The translations under genes were made by a program, and so were the position numbers. Below are positions 35,001 to 44,695 of a stretch of DNA of 64,000 bases, piece by piece. Source of the stretch: Yamagishiella unicocca (Eukaryota; Chlorophyta; Chlorophyceae; Chlamydomonadales; Volvocaceae); the NCBI GenBank assembly GCA_003116995.1, contig BDSL01000012.1, positions 248,001-312,000 on the forward strand, written 5' to 3'. The first letter of the stretch is position 1. Each line of letters begins with the position of its first letter. The notes beneath the pieces were generated by a model. It was not told the DNA's origin. It worked only from the letters and a program-made list of their open reading frames with translations, and did not search any database.

Positions 35001-38000
35001 GCCTCCGCTTCAAGAGCGGGCTGGACTGCGGCGACGTGCTGGCGCGAGTGCACACCACCACGGGCCGCATGACGTACCGGGGGAGGGTGATGAACCGGTC
35101 AGCGCGCATCGCGGGGATGGCGACGGGCGGCCAGGTGCGTGTGTGCGTGTGCATGTGTACATGGCCTTGTATCGCCGCTCGTACGTCTCGCGAGCCCACC
35201 CGTGACGATTGCCGTACAGTCCCTTGCCCCACGCCTTGGGCGCCTTGTACCTTTCCTTTCCTCCTTCCCCCCCTTGCCCAACGCTTCTTTTGTCGCGTAA
35301 CCGGGTCGTCTCGCCACTCTCCGGCCCCTTCCCCGACCCACGGGTTTTCCTCTCATATCCCCCCCTTCCCCAGGCGTCCGAAGTCTATGCGCTAACTACA
35401 CTTCCCACGTCGGATAAACGTTGTTTTGCTCCCCCCAAACGTTGTTTTGCTCCCCCTCCGCCCTCAGGTTCTCTGCTCCCGCGGTCTGTGGAACGACAGC
35501 GGCCTCGAGGCGGCGCCGGAGCTGTGCCAGGAGGCGCTGGCGGTGGGGGAGAGCATGGGGGAGATGCAGCTCAAGGGGCTGTCTGCCAAGATGGAGGTCA
35601 TCAATTGCATGTAGGTCAACTGCGGGAAGGGGGTTGGCGTTGAGACCCGGTTACAAAACATGGATAGAATTCTAGGATAGCTGGCGCATTGCCTTCGGAC
35701 ACAGGGTCGGGTCCTGGGGAGGTACGGCTTCACTGGCTGCACCGCCAGTGCCCTTACGTCGTAGACCTTGCCGCCCACTTTCCATCAGCCGGCCTCATCC
35801 GCAACCCCGCAACAACCCGCAACTCCCTCTGGCCCCGACCCGAAGCTGGGACGCAAGGAACCTGTAGCCCACCCTGCGCTCCGCCCCAACCGTAACGGTC
35901 GTCAACTCCCAACCCCCAACCGCCCTTGCGCAGCCGCATCCTGCGTTCCGAAATGGCGGCGGCGCCCCATGGGTCGCTGCTGGACCTGTCCCCGGGGCAC
36001 CACCACCACCACCACCATTGCGAGCAGGCGGGCATTGTGACCTTCACCCGGGCCTCCGGCGACGGCAGCGACGGCACCGGCGGCTACGAGGCGCCGCTCG
36101 GTGGCGGCCTGGACGCCAGCAACATATCGCCCGTGCTCATGCAGGCGGTGCCGCTGCTATCGGACTCCGACTCGGGCAGCGTCGGCGTCGGCGGCGGCGG
36201 CGGCGTGGAGAGCAGGCTGTTCTCGGACGGCGCCAGGGACTCCGCCCCCCGCGGTATCACCGGGGGTTCTGCGCGAGGATCCGCGGTCACGTTTGCGGAC
36301 CGAAGGACCGCCGTGGACATGTCGCTTGTGGGTGCCGAGAGCTTCGGGGACCGCAACACGGGGACCGGCCGGAGCAGCGCCATGCGCGGCGCCAGCCCGG
36401 GCATCAGGACCGCGTACGACAGGGCGATGTCTCAGCAGGGAGCCGGCGGCTCCGCCGCCCTGGCCGCGGCAGTGGCGGCTGCCCGTATCCGTCGCGCTAG
36501 CCAGATGCAGAACACGCGCTTCATGCACTCTGGCGGTGTGCAGCTGGAGCGAGCCGGCGGAAACAGCACGTCGGCGGCGGCGATTGCCGCGGCGGCCTGC
36601 GTGCGCAACGTGGGCAGCGGCCCCGCCATGATCGACGGCGACGACGAGGACGATATCGCCGACCGGCTGGTGGCTGGTTACAGCTCCGACGGCAGCGGCA
36701 GCGGCGACAGCGACGGCAGCGACGGCAGCGGCGATGGCAGTGGCGGCAGCTACTTGCCGATGGAGCGGGGCTCGACGGCCCACGGCAGCGCCGCAGGAGT
36801 CGCGGCGCTGCACGGCATGCTGCGCCGCCAGCGGCCCGCGGGTACGGCAGTGCCGGCGCAGGGCGGCGCCGGCGGCGCCTCGGCGCAAGGCGTGGGGACG
36901 GTGAGCCCGGCCGCCACCGGCGGCGGCGGCGCCGCCATGGGGCAGCTGGCCACGGCGGCGGCCGCCAACATCAAAAAGGCGCTGCGGGCCGTGAAGCGAT
37001 CTATATTGGACGAGCCCGGCGGCGGCGGCGGCGGCGGTAGCGGGAGCGACAGCGGCGGATCGGGTGGCGAAGGGGACAGCCGATCGCGAGTACCCCAGGC
37101 AGCACTGTCTCCTGGCGGCGGCGGCGGCGGCGGCGGGCGGCTCCGCCGGCTGCCGCTGCGCCGTCGGAGCGAGATCGTCAAGCCCACTGCACCAGCGGCA
37201 GCGGCCGCGACGGGGGCTGGCGGCGGCGTGCGCCTGTTCGACCGGCTGCGCAGCCTGGCGCTGCCGGCCGCCAACTCCGCCGCCCGCGGCGGCAACAAGG
37301 GCCGCCGGGGCGCCCTGGACGAGCTGGACGACCTGGACGAGCAGGGCGGCAGGTACCGGCCCATGGCTTCCGCCAACTCGGAGTTCTTCCCCTCGCACAG
37401 CGCCTCGCCGATGCTGTCAGCGGCGCGAGCTCGCCTCCGGGCTGGTGGGGGCTCCGTCACTGCGCGGACGGGCAGCAACCTGGGCGCGGGGTCGCCCATG
37501 CTGATGGCGTCCTTCGCCGGCAGCGCCGGCGGCGCCAACGCAACACCGGCATCCTTCAACCGCGGCGGCGGCGGCGGCGGCGGCGGCGGCGTCATCAGCC
37601 GCAGCAGCAGCCGCATGGGTGGACATGGCCTGATGGCTGAGATGAGCCTCGCGTCCATGACAATGCGACGTCACATCCCCGTCTCACAGCTGCTGGGGGT
37701 GGCAGCCAGCGGCGGCAACAACAAGAGCTTCAGGCGCATTACCCTCGGCAGCGACAACGACGACGACGGCGGCGGTGGCGGCGGCGTCGGCGTCGCCGCG
37801 ATGTCGCCGACGAGCAGCCGCCTCGGCGGCGCCAGCAGCAGCCTGTCACCCTCCGCCGCTGCTGCTGCTGCAGCGCTGGCGGGGAGGAACCGGTCGCTCA
37901 CGAATGCTTCGAAGCGGTTTGGGAACGGCTCGCTGGCATTTGGTATCTTGGAGGACGAAGGTGGGTCGGTGGGTCAGTGGGTCAGTGGGTCAGTGGGTGC

Positions 38001-41000
38001 CCTTGAGTTGGCCCTGGGAGGGCCAACTGGGAGGGAGGGAGGGAGGGAGACGGTGTTGTGTAAGGCCCGCAGGAGGCTGCGTTGCGACTCATGGCTGAAC
38101 ACCACCACGGCGGCCTCCGTCGGGTTGTGTGGACGAGCGATGCGGGTCCCTGGTGGGGGGCCCTGGGGGCTGTCGCTGGGGCCCCCTGGAGCGTATGCGG
38201 GTGATACGTCCCGTCTTCGGTGGGGCCGTGGGGTCGGTATGTGGGGGCTATACCCGCGGTGGAGTCGGTAACCATACGCGCCGTGTCGCCTTGTGGACTC
38301 GTGGCTGCAGGCGAGGAGGAGGCGGGGGCGCAGTTCGACGGCTTCACAGCTGACGGCGAGAACAAGGACGCCATCAGCAGCGGCGCCGCGGTTCAAGGGC
38401 AGGCTGCGGACGTCCTGTCTTCCTCCGCGGCTCGCAGCACCGCCACGGGCGGCGGGCCCTCGCTGCCCTCCCGACTGGCCTCCTTCACCTCCTCCTTTTT
38501 GCAGCGCTCTAAATCCAAGCGCCACCAGCACCTGCACCCGCACCCGCACCCGTACCAGCAGCAAGTCTCAGCGCAGGGGCTCGGCGAGCTGCACCTGCTG
38601 CCGTGCGACAGCACGGAGATGGACGAGGCACGGCGGCGCGGCACTGGCGGCGGCCTGGGAGTGAGCACAAGCGGCGAGGTAGCGGGCCGCTCCCGCAACG
38701 GGACCTTGGGCGGCGGGGACACGGGCGGCGGGGAATGGAACAGGTCGACGGCCGAGCTCCTCAGCGTCAAGTCAGTCGACCGCCGCGGCAACCAGGACGC
38801 GGACCCCGAGGCCGCTCCTCAGCTGATGACGCGTGGGGGATCGTACCGTCGCGAGTCTTGCGGGGATGCCGCCGGCGGCGCTGGCGGCCAGGATAACAAG
38901 CGGCGTTTGCCCGCGGAACACCTGTTCAATTCCTTCTCGGGCGGCGGAGCGGCGCACGCGGCGGCGGTGGCGGCGGCGGCGGCAGCGGCGGCTCGCAGCC
39001 GGCCGATGACGGGCTCTGGCATCATATCGGAGTCGAACGGCGCTGCTAGCGGGCCGACGTCAGGAAGCCACCCGCACCCCCAGCAACCCGCCCCTTCTGG
39101 CCGCATCCTGGGTTCGATGCCCTCCAGACGCACCGCGGCGGCATCCAGCTCAACCCGCCACATAGACGCGTTGTACGGCGCCAGCGGCACCAGCGGCCAC
39201 GTCGCAGGGGTCCACACGCCCGGATCCTCGCCGCCGCCGCCGCCGCCGCCCGCTGGGGTTGCTGCGCTGGGGGATGCGCAAGTGGGCGAACCATCGGTCG
39301 GCGTCGTCATACATAGCAGCGGCGGTGCATGGACCGGCCTCTTCAGCTCCATTCACACGTTCCTGGGTCTCGTGCCGCCCGGGGGACCAGCCGGTGGTGC
39401 CACCATATCGCCTAGGGGCTCCGTAGTCATGGCGCCGCTCGCTTCCGCAACCAATGTGGGGGCCGGGGGCGGCGGCGGTGGTGGTGGTGGTGGTGGCACG
39501 GCCGGACGCGCCGGCCGGCGGCGGTCGAGCCGCCTGCCCATGGACGATGCTGCCGACGTCAGCGGCGGCGGCGCCGCCGCCAGCGCTTCAATTGGACGCC
39601 GTCGGCGATCGCAACGACATCCGCTGGACGATGCTGCTGACGTCAGCGTCGGCGGCGCCGGCGGCATGTCGCAGACGGCAGGTACGGCGTCGCGCCACCA
39701 CCGGCGCCGCTCCGTCATTGAGGTCAGCGGCAACGTCATGATCCTAAACGCCGGCTCGTCGTACGCAGCTGGCGGTTGGCAGTTGGACGTGGAGCAGGAG
39801 CAGGACGCGGTGGGATCCGGCATGATCTGCGGCGACCCGTCCAACGGCGGCGGCGACCCGGCGGCGGACGCAACCGGTATGTACGACTATCAGATCGACG
39901 ACACTGACTTGCTGCAACCGGAGGCCTTCAGCGAGTCGCTGCTGGCCGCCAACGGCGGCGGCCGCGGGGTTGAGGCCGGCGCCAATTCTCCGCGGCGGCG
40001 CCGGAGCTTGCGCCAGGCGGCGGGCGGCTTGAATGCCGCCGGCGCCACGCCGCGAGCAGAGGCCGGCGAGCGGACGCAGCACTCGCCCAAACGCCGTGTG
40101 TCCCGCGGCTTGCGCCATTTCAACTCGGACTTCCTGACCGGGCCGCCGCCGCCGCTGGCGGCCACCTCGGCATTCGCCGCGTCACATGGCCGCCTGCACG
40201 CCGCCGACGGCAACGGCACCTCCGAGCCGCCAAGCAGTCACGGGCTGGCTTCTGGGACATCAGCGGCGGCTGGTGCTGCTGGTGTTGCTAACGGCAGGGA
40301 CGATGGGGAGTCAATAACGAGCGCCAAGCTAGGACGCATAGTCCGTGGTATCAGCGGGCTCGTCAACCGAAGCAGCAGCGTGTCCAAGAACTCCCACTCG
40401 GGACAGGCGAAGAGGGTGCTTGGCAACCACCGCTATCCCAGCGCCACAGCGGAGGCTGGCGGCAGCGGCAGCGTTGGCAACGCGCCGGAGTCCTCCGCCA
40501 GCAGCGCCATCGTGGCGGGGGGGCCGCGGGCCGCCTCCGCCGGGCCAGCAGTGCAAACGGTCGTTGGCATCAACGACAGCAGGGGGCCCTTTCTGGAGGC
40601 GCATCACGGGTCGGACGGCCACAAGTGGCCGGCGGCGTTGCCGGCGGCGTTGCTCCGGGCGGCAGAGACCCCGGACGACGCGGGCAGCGGCGGCGAAGCT
40701 GCTGGGGCTGGGGCTGGCGCTGGGTCCAGTGCGGCGGCAGCAGCTTCGAACAGGCGCGTGGTTCCGGAGCTAGCCAGGTCCGCGCGGGATTTGGTGAGCC
40801 GGGTGTTCAGCGCCCGCAGCGGCAGGAGCGGCGGGGGCGCGGGCAGCGGGAGCGAGGGCGGCAGCGGCGGCGTCACTAGCGATGGCGGCAGCAGGCCGGG
40901 TGCGGGGAGGCTGCTGGAACAGGTTCTGCCGCCGGAGGCGGAGCAGCTGGAGGGGGAGGGGTGGGAGCACGGTAGGGACAGGCAGCGGCAGCGGAAGCAG

Positions 41001-41108
41001 CAGCGGGAGCAGTGGGAGCTGAGGCGGCGTGAAAGCGGCGTCGAGGGGGCGAGTCGAGGAGGGCTGGGGCCGAATGAGGTGCAAGACGAGGAGGAGGATA
41101 GGGCTTGA
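20063..41108 (+). CDS. Receptor-like protein: solute-binding ectodomain, one TM, two cyclase domains
   Basis: Exons: 20063-20196, 20509-20599, 20941-21050, 21255-21362, 21510-22105, 22316-22578, 23405-23946, 24401-24650, 25104-25304, 25502-27271, 27479-29824, 30095-30631, 30930-31817, 32141-32431, 32954-33054, 33189-33338, 34999-35134, 35468-35610, 35934-37960, 38311-41108. All phases agree, giving about 4,493 aa. Residues 1-31 are a signal peptide (RLFLVSAIFAVGAAQ; ATGs at 20063 and 20075). Residues 75-690 resemble an extracellular solute-binding protein (AVLEGFKKDTGWTVHVTSWDE, NSWDIPVLQKQLP, FAEGRCAFAIHTLSH). The TM is at about 708-731. Cyclase homology domain 1 runs from 757 to about 2650. 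It keeps D763 (VVLDIQG) but is expanded by some 1,500 low-complexity residues. Domain 2 (2663-2885) has FSLVVG in place of the FTDIEG metal motif but keeps N2825 and R2829 (VMNRSARIAG). The tail, 2886-4493, is Gly/Ser/Ala-rich. The layout resembles receptor cyclases. Activity is uncertain, and automated pipelines may split this locus. Confidence 0.75.
22591..22749. repeat. 15-bp purine-rich minisatellite
   Basis: About ten and a half copies of CGGCAGGGGAGGGAG in the intron that follows the exon ending at 22578. One unit carries an A-to-G change and another a G-to-A change. Plus-strand frames stay open through it only because 15 is a multiple of three. Confidence 0.9.
22845..23090. repeat. Degenerate GGGTTGACCTGGGCTGATTT repeat
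   Basis: Irregular 10- to 21-bp units alternating TGGGTTGA, CCTGGGCTGA and TTTGGGTTGA fill this part of the 826-nt intron 22579-23404. A separate GCGAGAGTCAGGGAGTGGCA array follows at 23251-23340. Confidence 0.75.
23251..23340. repeat. Short tandem repeat near a 3' splice site
   Basis: Imperfect units of GAGAGTCAGGGAGTGGCAGT, about 65 bp upstream of the acceptor at 23404. Confidence 0.75.
24075..24114 (+). repeat. Dispersed repeat, GGTTGCAAGGAAAACCCGTG family
   Basis: This intronic segment reads GGGTTGCAAGGAAAACCCGT, followed by a second GGGAAACCGG. Near-identical segments occur at 57055-57078 and 63527-63570, with looser relatives at 23156-23185 and 33355-33390. Confidence 0.6.
24243..24382. 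repeat. 28-bp minisatellite ending at a 3' splice site
   Basis: Five copies of a pyrimidine-rich 28-bp unit beginning GCCCCCTGCACCTGCC. The first two units differ from the last three at one base. The array ends 18 bp before the exon at 24401 and supplies its polypyrimidine tract. Confidence 0.9.
24849..25086. repeat. CCCAACA microsatellite, about 240 bp
   Basis: More than 25 units of the heptamer ACACCCA, flanked by CCCAA pentamers. It fills the end of the intron before the transmembrane exon at 25104. The strand bias (C and A only on plus) is complete. Confidence 0.95.
31826..31917. repeat. 11-bp GTCGTACGAGG tandem array after a 5' splice site
   Basis: About eight units of GTCGTACGAGG begin 8 bp downstream of the donor at 31818 (GTACAA). 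Each unit contains a GTACGA hexamer resembling a donor, and the palindrome CGTACG. The upstream frame stays open through the array to a stop at 32025-32027, so intron retention would give a truncated protein. Confidence 0.85.
32529..32598 (+). repeat. Dispersed repeat, GGGAAGTGTAG family
   Basis: Reads GACGTGGGAAGTGTAGCTGG, then CGCATAGGCTTCGGACAAT, within the intron after 32431. A 15-bp array (GGCAGCAGCCCAGGG type, 32615-32674) follows it. The closest relatives are at 35381-35413 (minus strand) and 35649-35702. Confidence 0.6.
33339..34998 (+). other. Large intron of the receptor gene
   Basis: This 1,660-nt intron separates two parts of the second cyclase homology domain (exons 33189-33338 and 34999-35134). 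It is purine-rich on the plus strand and contains no exon that restores the domain. A diverged GGTTGCAAGGAAAACCC-like segment lies at 33355-33390. The minus-strand ORFs here are Pro/Ser-rich shadows of the purine bias. Confidence 0.6.
35649..35702 (+). repeat. Dispersed repeat, GGGAAGTGTAG family, partial
   Basis: Carries the GGTTACAAAACATGG start and the TAGCTGGCGCATTGCCTTCG end, with the middle diverged. It lies in the intron after 35610. A minus-strand partner lies at 35381-35413 in the preceding intron. Confidence 0.55.
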
Positions 41109-43634
41109 GGTGATGGTGTTGGTGAGGTCGTACCGTATGGGTCGGCTCCACGATCCCCGCAGCGCCCACACACGCCAGCAGCGATTCGCGATCAGTGGAA
41201 CCAGCCGCTCCAGGGCAGAACACGTTTCGCTTCTGCAGCGCCGCCAGGAAACGCTGGCTTCGGTTGGCTGACGTTTGTCAGCCGTTGTCATTGCCGCCGT
41301 GGTGGTCGTGGTGGTGGTGGTGGTCGGGTAGCGACAGTGATAATGATGGTGATGAAGTGGGTGATGATGAGGAGGATGGTGAAGGAGCCGTGATGAGGTC
41401 GTGGTGCTGCCCTCTTGAGGCTAGCCGCGTCAGCCCTGCCTGCCGTACGCGGGCAGTGTAGCCAGCAGGCCGCTGCGTGGGGGGCCCAAATGCACCCCCG
41501 GGCTCCCTCCCGTGAAACCCCTGCTTGTGTGCGTACATGGGCGGGAAGTGTGGGGGCTGCAAATCAACGATGCCGCAACCCACGGCGATGCCCCAATGAT
41601 TGAAGGAGACTGGGAGGAAGAGGGCCCGTGTGGCTGTCCGTATGTCTGCGGCCGCCTATCGGGCTGGTACGCGGGCTTGGCCCAGGGGGGGGACAAGGAG
41701 GTGAGGTATTACTAGGTCATTGGTAGCTTAACACGGTGGCGTGAGGGCATCATGATTCGAAGAGAGCCGCGTCTTCAGCCGATTTGAACGCGAGTGGGCT
41801 CGATTGAGGAAAATATACGCATTGAGGGTACGATTGCCGTACGACTGTTGTGCAACGCATTGTGAAGCGACTGCCACAACGCGCGCGGGGGTTGATGTAG
41901 GGGTCCTTCTTCTTCCTCGAGACGCGTGTGCTGCGCTGGCCGCCGCCACCTCGCCAGTGCCGTATTTACTGTCTCTTGCTTAGGGTTTAGACATCGAGGG
42001 CATCGAGCCCTCCGGAAGGCCAGTGTCGCACCGCGCGGGAAACGGTGTATGGGCCCAATGGGCCCAATGCGAGTTTCGGGCGGCAGCTCGACGACAGCTC
42101 GGCAACTCCTCGAAACGAATGCCTGCCGTTCCGGGCGAATCTGGATTACTGATTTTCTGGAATAAAACCCTAAACCACTCAAGCCACGGGAGCCGCGGCG
42201 CGGGCCGGGTGTCCTCCACCGCTGGTGTGGCTTCGTGTCGTGCCAACAGCGGCACCTGGGGACAGAACCGTCCGGCAGGGGGTACGGGGGGCGGCGGGGG
42301 CGGGAGCCATGTCCGGCCAGTGCCCGGCCAAGCCGTGCTGTATGTGCCAGCCTACCAGCCTCCCAGGGGCCTCCATCGAGGCGTACAGGCGTTGTTCTGA
42401 ACGGCGTTGTTCTGAACAGCGGCCGCCATAGCGGTCTGGTGGGCGGGCGGGCGGCTGCGCGGGGTGATACGCCTCTCCTTGGGCACCCAGCTCTGAGGCG
42501 TGTGGGTATGTGGGGGGCGAGGGGGCAGCTGCGAGACAGCAAGAGGCGTGTGGGGCGCCTCCTGCCGTTGGTCACCACCTGAGCGCTGATGGTGGGCTGG
42601 CGGCCTCCTGGTGCTACTACATGGTCTAGTGGCTGGCAGTCGGGGGTGGACACCGTCCCTCTGTAACCGTTGCCCCAAGTGAATCGACCCTGCGGAATGG
42701 TTACAGGGACCCAAAGTCGGCATGGTTACAGGGGCCTGCGCCATGACGGGGCGGGATAGCCGAAGTGATCAGTGTGCAGGCGGGTCGGATTGAGGCCCGA
42801 CGGGTGCTGGTATCCCTGCGGCGTCAGCGGCGAGGTGGATGCCGGGCGACACTGGTGCCTGAAGGCGGGAGGGCATCCGCTGATGCCGCGACGGGCCGTG
42901 CCGCTGCAAGCGTCGCTCTCTTGGGCCTTTTCAGCCTCCACGCTGTCATGTGTACCCGTGCTTGTCCCTCACTGGACGTGTCCTTCAGGAAGGGGCCGAA
43001 CGTACCGCGCTCGGAACTGTCCCGTATGACAGCTATCATCTGTGGGCAGCAGCATCAACCCAAACGTCCGCTGGCCCTAGCTCCAACCTCACGCCTTCGT
43101 CTCTACACGGGTTGCCGCGAGGCTTGGTGCCACGGCGCATTGCGTGCTGCGCGGGATAGGCATCCCCTGCCGGAAGCCCAAGACAGGTGCTGCGTGCTGC
43201 GCGCCGCGCAGCTGCGAATGATGAATCCCGACTTCACAAGTCAGGTTGGTGCCTTTCATGAGCTGAACCAAATACCAACATGTCGGGTGCGAGTTTTCCT
43301 TCGCAAACCTCAGGTTGGTGTTGAACAACGGAATCGCCGACCGCAGCAGGGCTGGCCAGAGCCACGCTAATGGTCTTTACAGCAATATACTTAGAACAAC
43401 GCAATGATCACAAATGCATGCTTGAGACAATAATAAGAAGCGTCAAGCTCTGTCTGAAGGCAGAGGCCTAGCCTGGAGCGACCCAAACGTCCACCGATGG
43501 CGCAGCCTCACACGTCCGATGGCCTCACGCCTATTTTATTATACATGTTGAAATACCAACTTGTTATAACAAGCAGTCAAACAAGGCAATAGTTCCTGCT
43601 GACTAACGTCGTCCGTTTGGCGCATTACATGCCC
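41109..43634. other. Intergenic region after the receptor gene
   Basis: About 2.5 kb holding the receptor gene's 3' untranslated region and unassigned DNA. A 190-bp block bounded by TAGGGTTTA (41981-41989) and AACCCTAAA (42166-42174) resembles a small inverted-repeat element. Two long ORFs, minus 41775-42653 and plus 42765-43370, lack recognisable domains and the codon pattern of the nearby genes. They were not called. Confidence 0.55.
41981..42174. repeat. Possible 190-bp element with telomere-like inverted ends
   Basis: The ends TAGGGTTTA and, in inverse orientation, AACCCTAAA resemble plant-type and green-algal telomere repeats. The interior shows no ORF of note. Short ends like these can arise by chance. 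Confidence 0.3.
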
Positions 43635-44210
43635 TCAGAGCACGGCAACAACGGTCCTTGCACACGCTGTGTTAATCACTCGCTGTGTCGTGACATCGAG
43701 ACACTGTCCTGAGACACACCGTGCAGCAGTGCCGATCAGGCACAGGATCCGGGGCTCGCCTCCCTTGGGGGCATTAAATTCCTGAAACACCTCCATGCAG
43801 AGGTCCCTGCAAAAGTCGCTTGGAATCTCTCTCGTCAGCCGCCTGGCCTCCCTGTCACCCAGCCTTTGCAGCGCACACCCTGGCTGGAAAGGATTAAATA
43901 GTTTTAGATCCCTGCATTAAGACAGTGGGATATCGGTGCGCCCTTTGGGGACCTTTGGCAGCAAATGGTGGCGCGGCAGCCATTTAGCCTGCCTACTAGG
44001 CACACGAGGCGACAATAGGTAACCCGCCCGGCGGTGCTTTCACCACAAGCAAGCATAGCTACAGATGACGAAGCTTTTTGCCTTGTGCTCCGATACTCGC
44101 CACGTTGCTGCCAGCCTGGCAGCACACATGGTCAACCGGTCAACGGCCGCGTTAGACCGACAGTCTGACTGTTTGTTCAATTGCGCAAATAAACTACCCC
44201 CGTCGGCCAT
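43635..44210 (-). CDS. Possible small multi-exon protein, unknown function
   Basis: Not a recognised family. A TATA-like CTATATAATAAAG (minus strand, about 44247-44259) precedes an ATG at 44210. That ATG opens a frame encoding MADGGSLFAQLNKQSD and onward for 53 codons. A separate 83-codon terminal exon, 43883-43635, has a good acceptor (TCCTTTCCAG) and reads as a compact Cys-containing sequence with segments DFCRDLCMEVFQEFNAPKGG and RILCLIGTAARCVSGQ before TGA. A TGTAA lies at 43629-43625, only a few bases past the stop, which is unusually close for a poly(A) signal. How the two pieces join is unclear. A donor at the WR codons near 44090 and a 12-codon exon ending LLPK near 43950 would keep phase. 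It could be a real small gene or a decayed fragment. Confidence 0.35.
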
Positions 44211-44246
44211 CGCAGCACGTAATCGCTACACGTGTGGATTAAATAT

Positions 44247-44259
44247 CTTTATTATATAG
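44247..44259 (-). promoter_or_regulatory. TATA-box candidate
   Basis: CTATATAATAAAG on the minus strand, about 40 bp upstream of the ATG at 44210. The short distance implies a very short 5' leader if it is used. Confidence 0.35.
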
Positions 44260-44430
44260 CCATAGCGCGATATGATCGATGCAGGGCGCGGGGCTAGCCC
44301 TGATCGCGGCCCAGCGCTTCGTAAACTGCCTGCGAAGCACAACTGGTCGACCTAATTACTTCCATTCTGCATAAACATTTAGGTCCTGTTATGGAATTCC
44401 GGAATCCTGTTTGAAGATCGAACTGTAACG

Positions 44431-44478
44431 ACCTAATGGCACGCGCCACCACACGCTGATCGTACGTCCGGCTGCGGC
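44431..44478 (+). promoter_or_regulatory. Conserved upstream block with iron-element-like hexamers, copy A
   Basis: The block starting ACCTAATGGCACGCGCCACC is conserved about 210-270 bp upstream of both reductase start codons (the other copy is at 53084-53131), while the flanking DNA is not. It contains CACGCG (44440-44445) and CACACG (44450-44455), starting exactly 10 bp apart. As I recall, these two hexamers were reported as iron-response elements of the Chlamydomonas FOX1 promoter. The regulatory role here is an inference. Confidence 0.45.
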
Positions 44479-44695
44479 TGACAATTATGAAAGCTAATCC
44501 AATTTTACCATCAACTACGATTAATTAATCTTAAGTCGTGCCATTGGCTGGCGTGGCGGCGATTCCTGGCCGATCCCGTCCCGACAATACATCCGCCGTC
44601 TGGCAGGCGCGCTGTGTCTCCCTACAACCCGTCGCCTTCCCTACCACACAGTACAAGCTCCCGTATTCAGTACTATCCAACGCGATCCAGCATCG

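Larger units (their letters stand above)
44211..44695. other. Divergent spacer upstream of reductase copy A
   Basis: This 485-bp AT-richer spacer lies between the small minus-strand candidate and the ferric-reductase start at 44696. It contains the conserved upstream block at 44431-44478 and an AT-rich GATTAATTAATCTTAAG at 44519-44535. No coding exon was seen. Confidence 0.6.

Noticed and set aside
41775..42653. 292-codon minus-strand ORF
   Set aside because: No domain, Arg/Pro-rich composition typical of antisense GC-rich DNA, and it spans the repeat-like block at 41981-42174.
42765..43370. 201-codon plus-strand ORF
   Set aside because: Arg/Ala-rich throughout, with no domain, no supporting splice partners and no similarity to known proteins that I can recognise.
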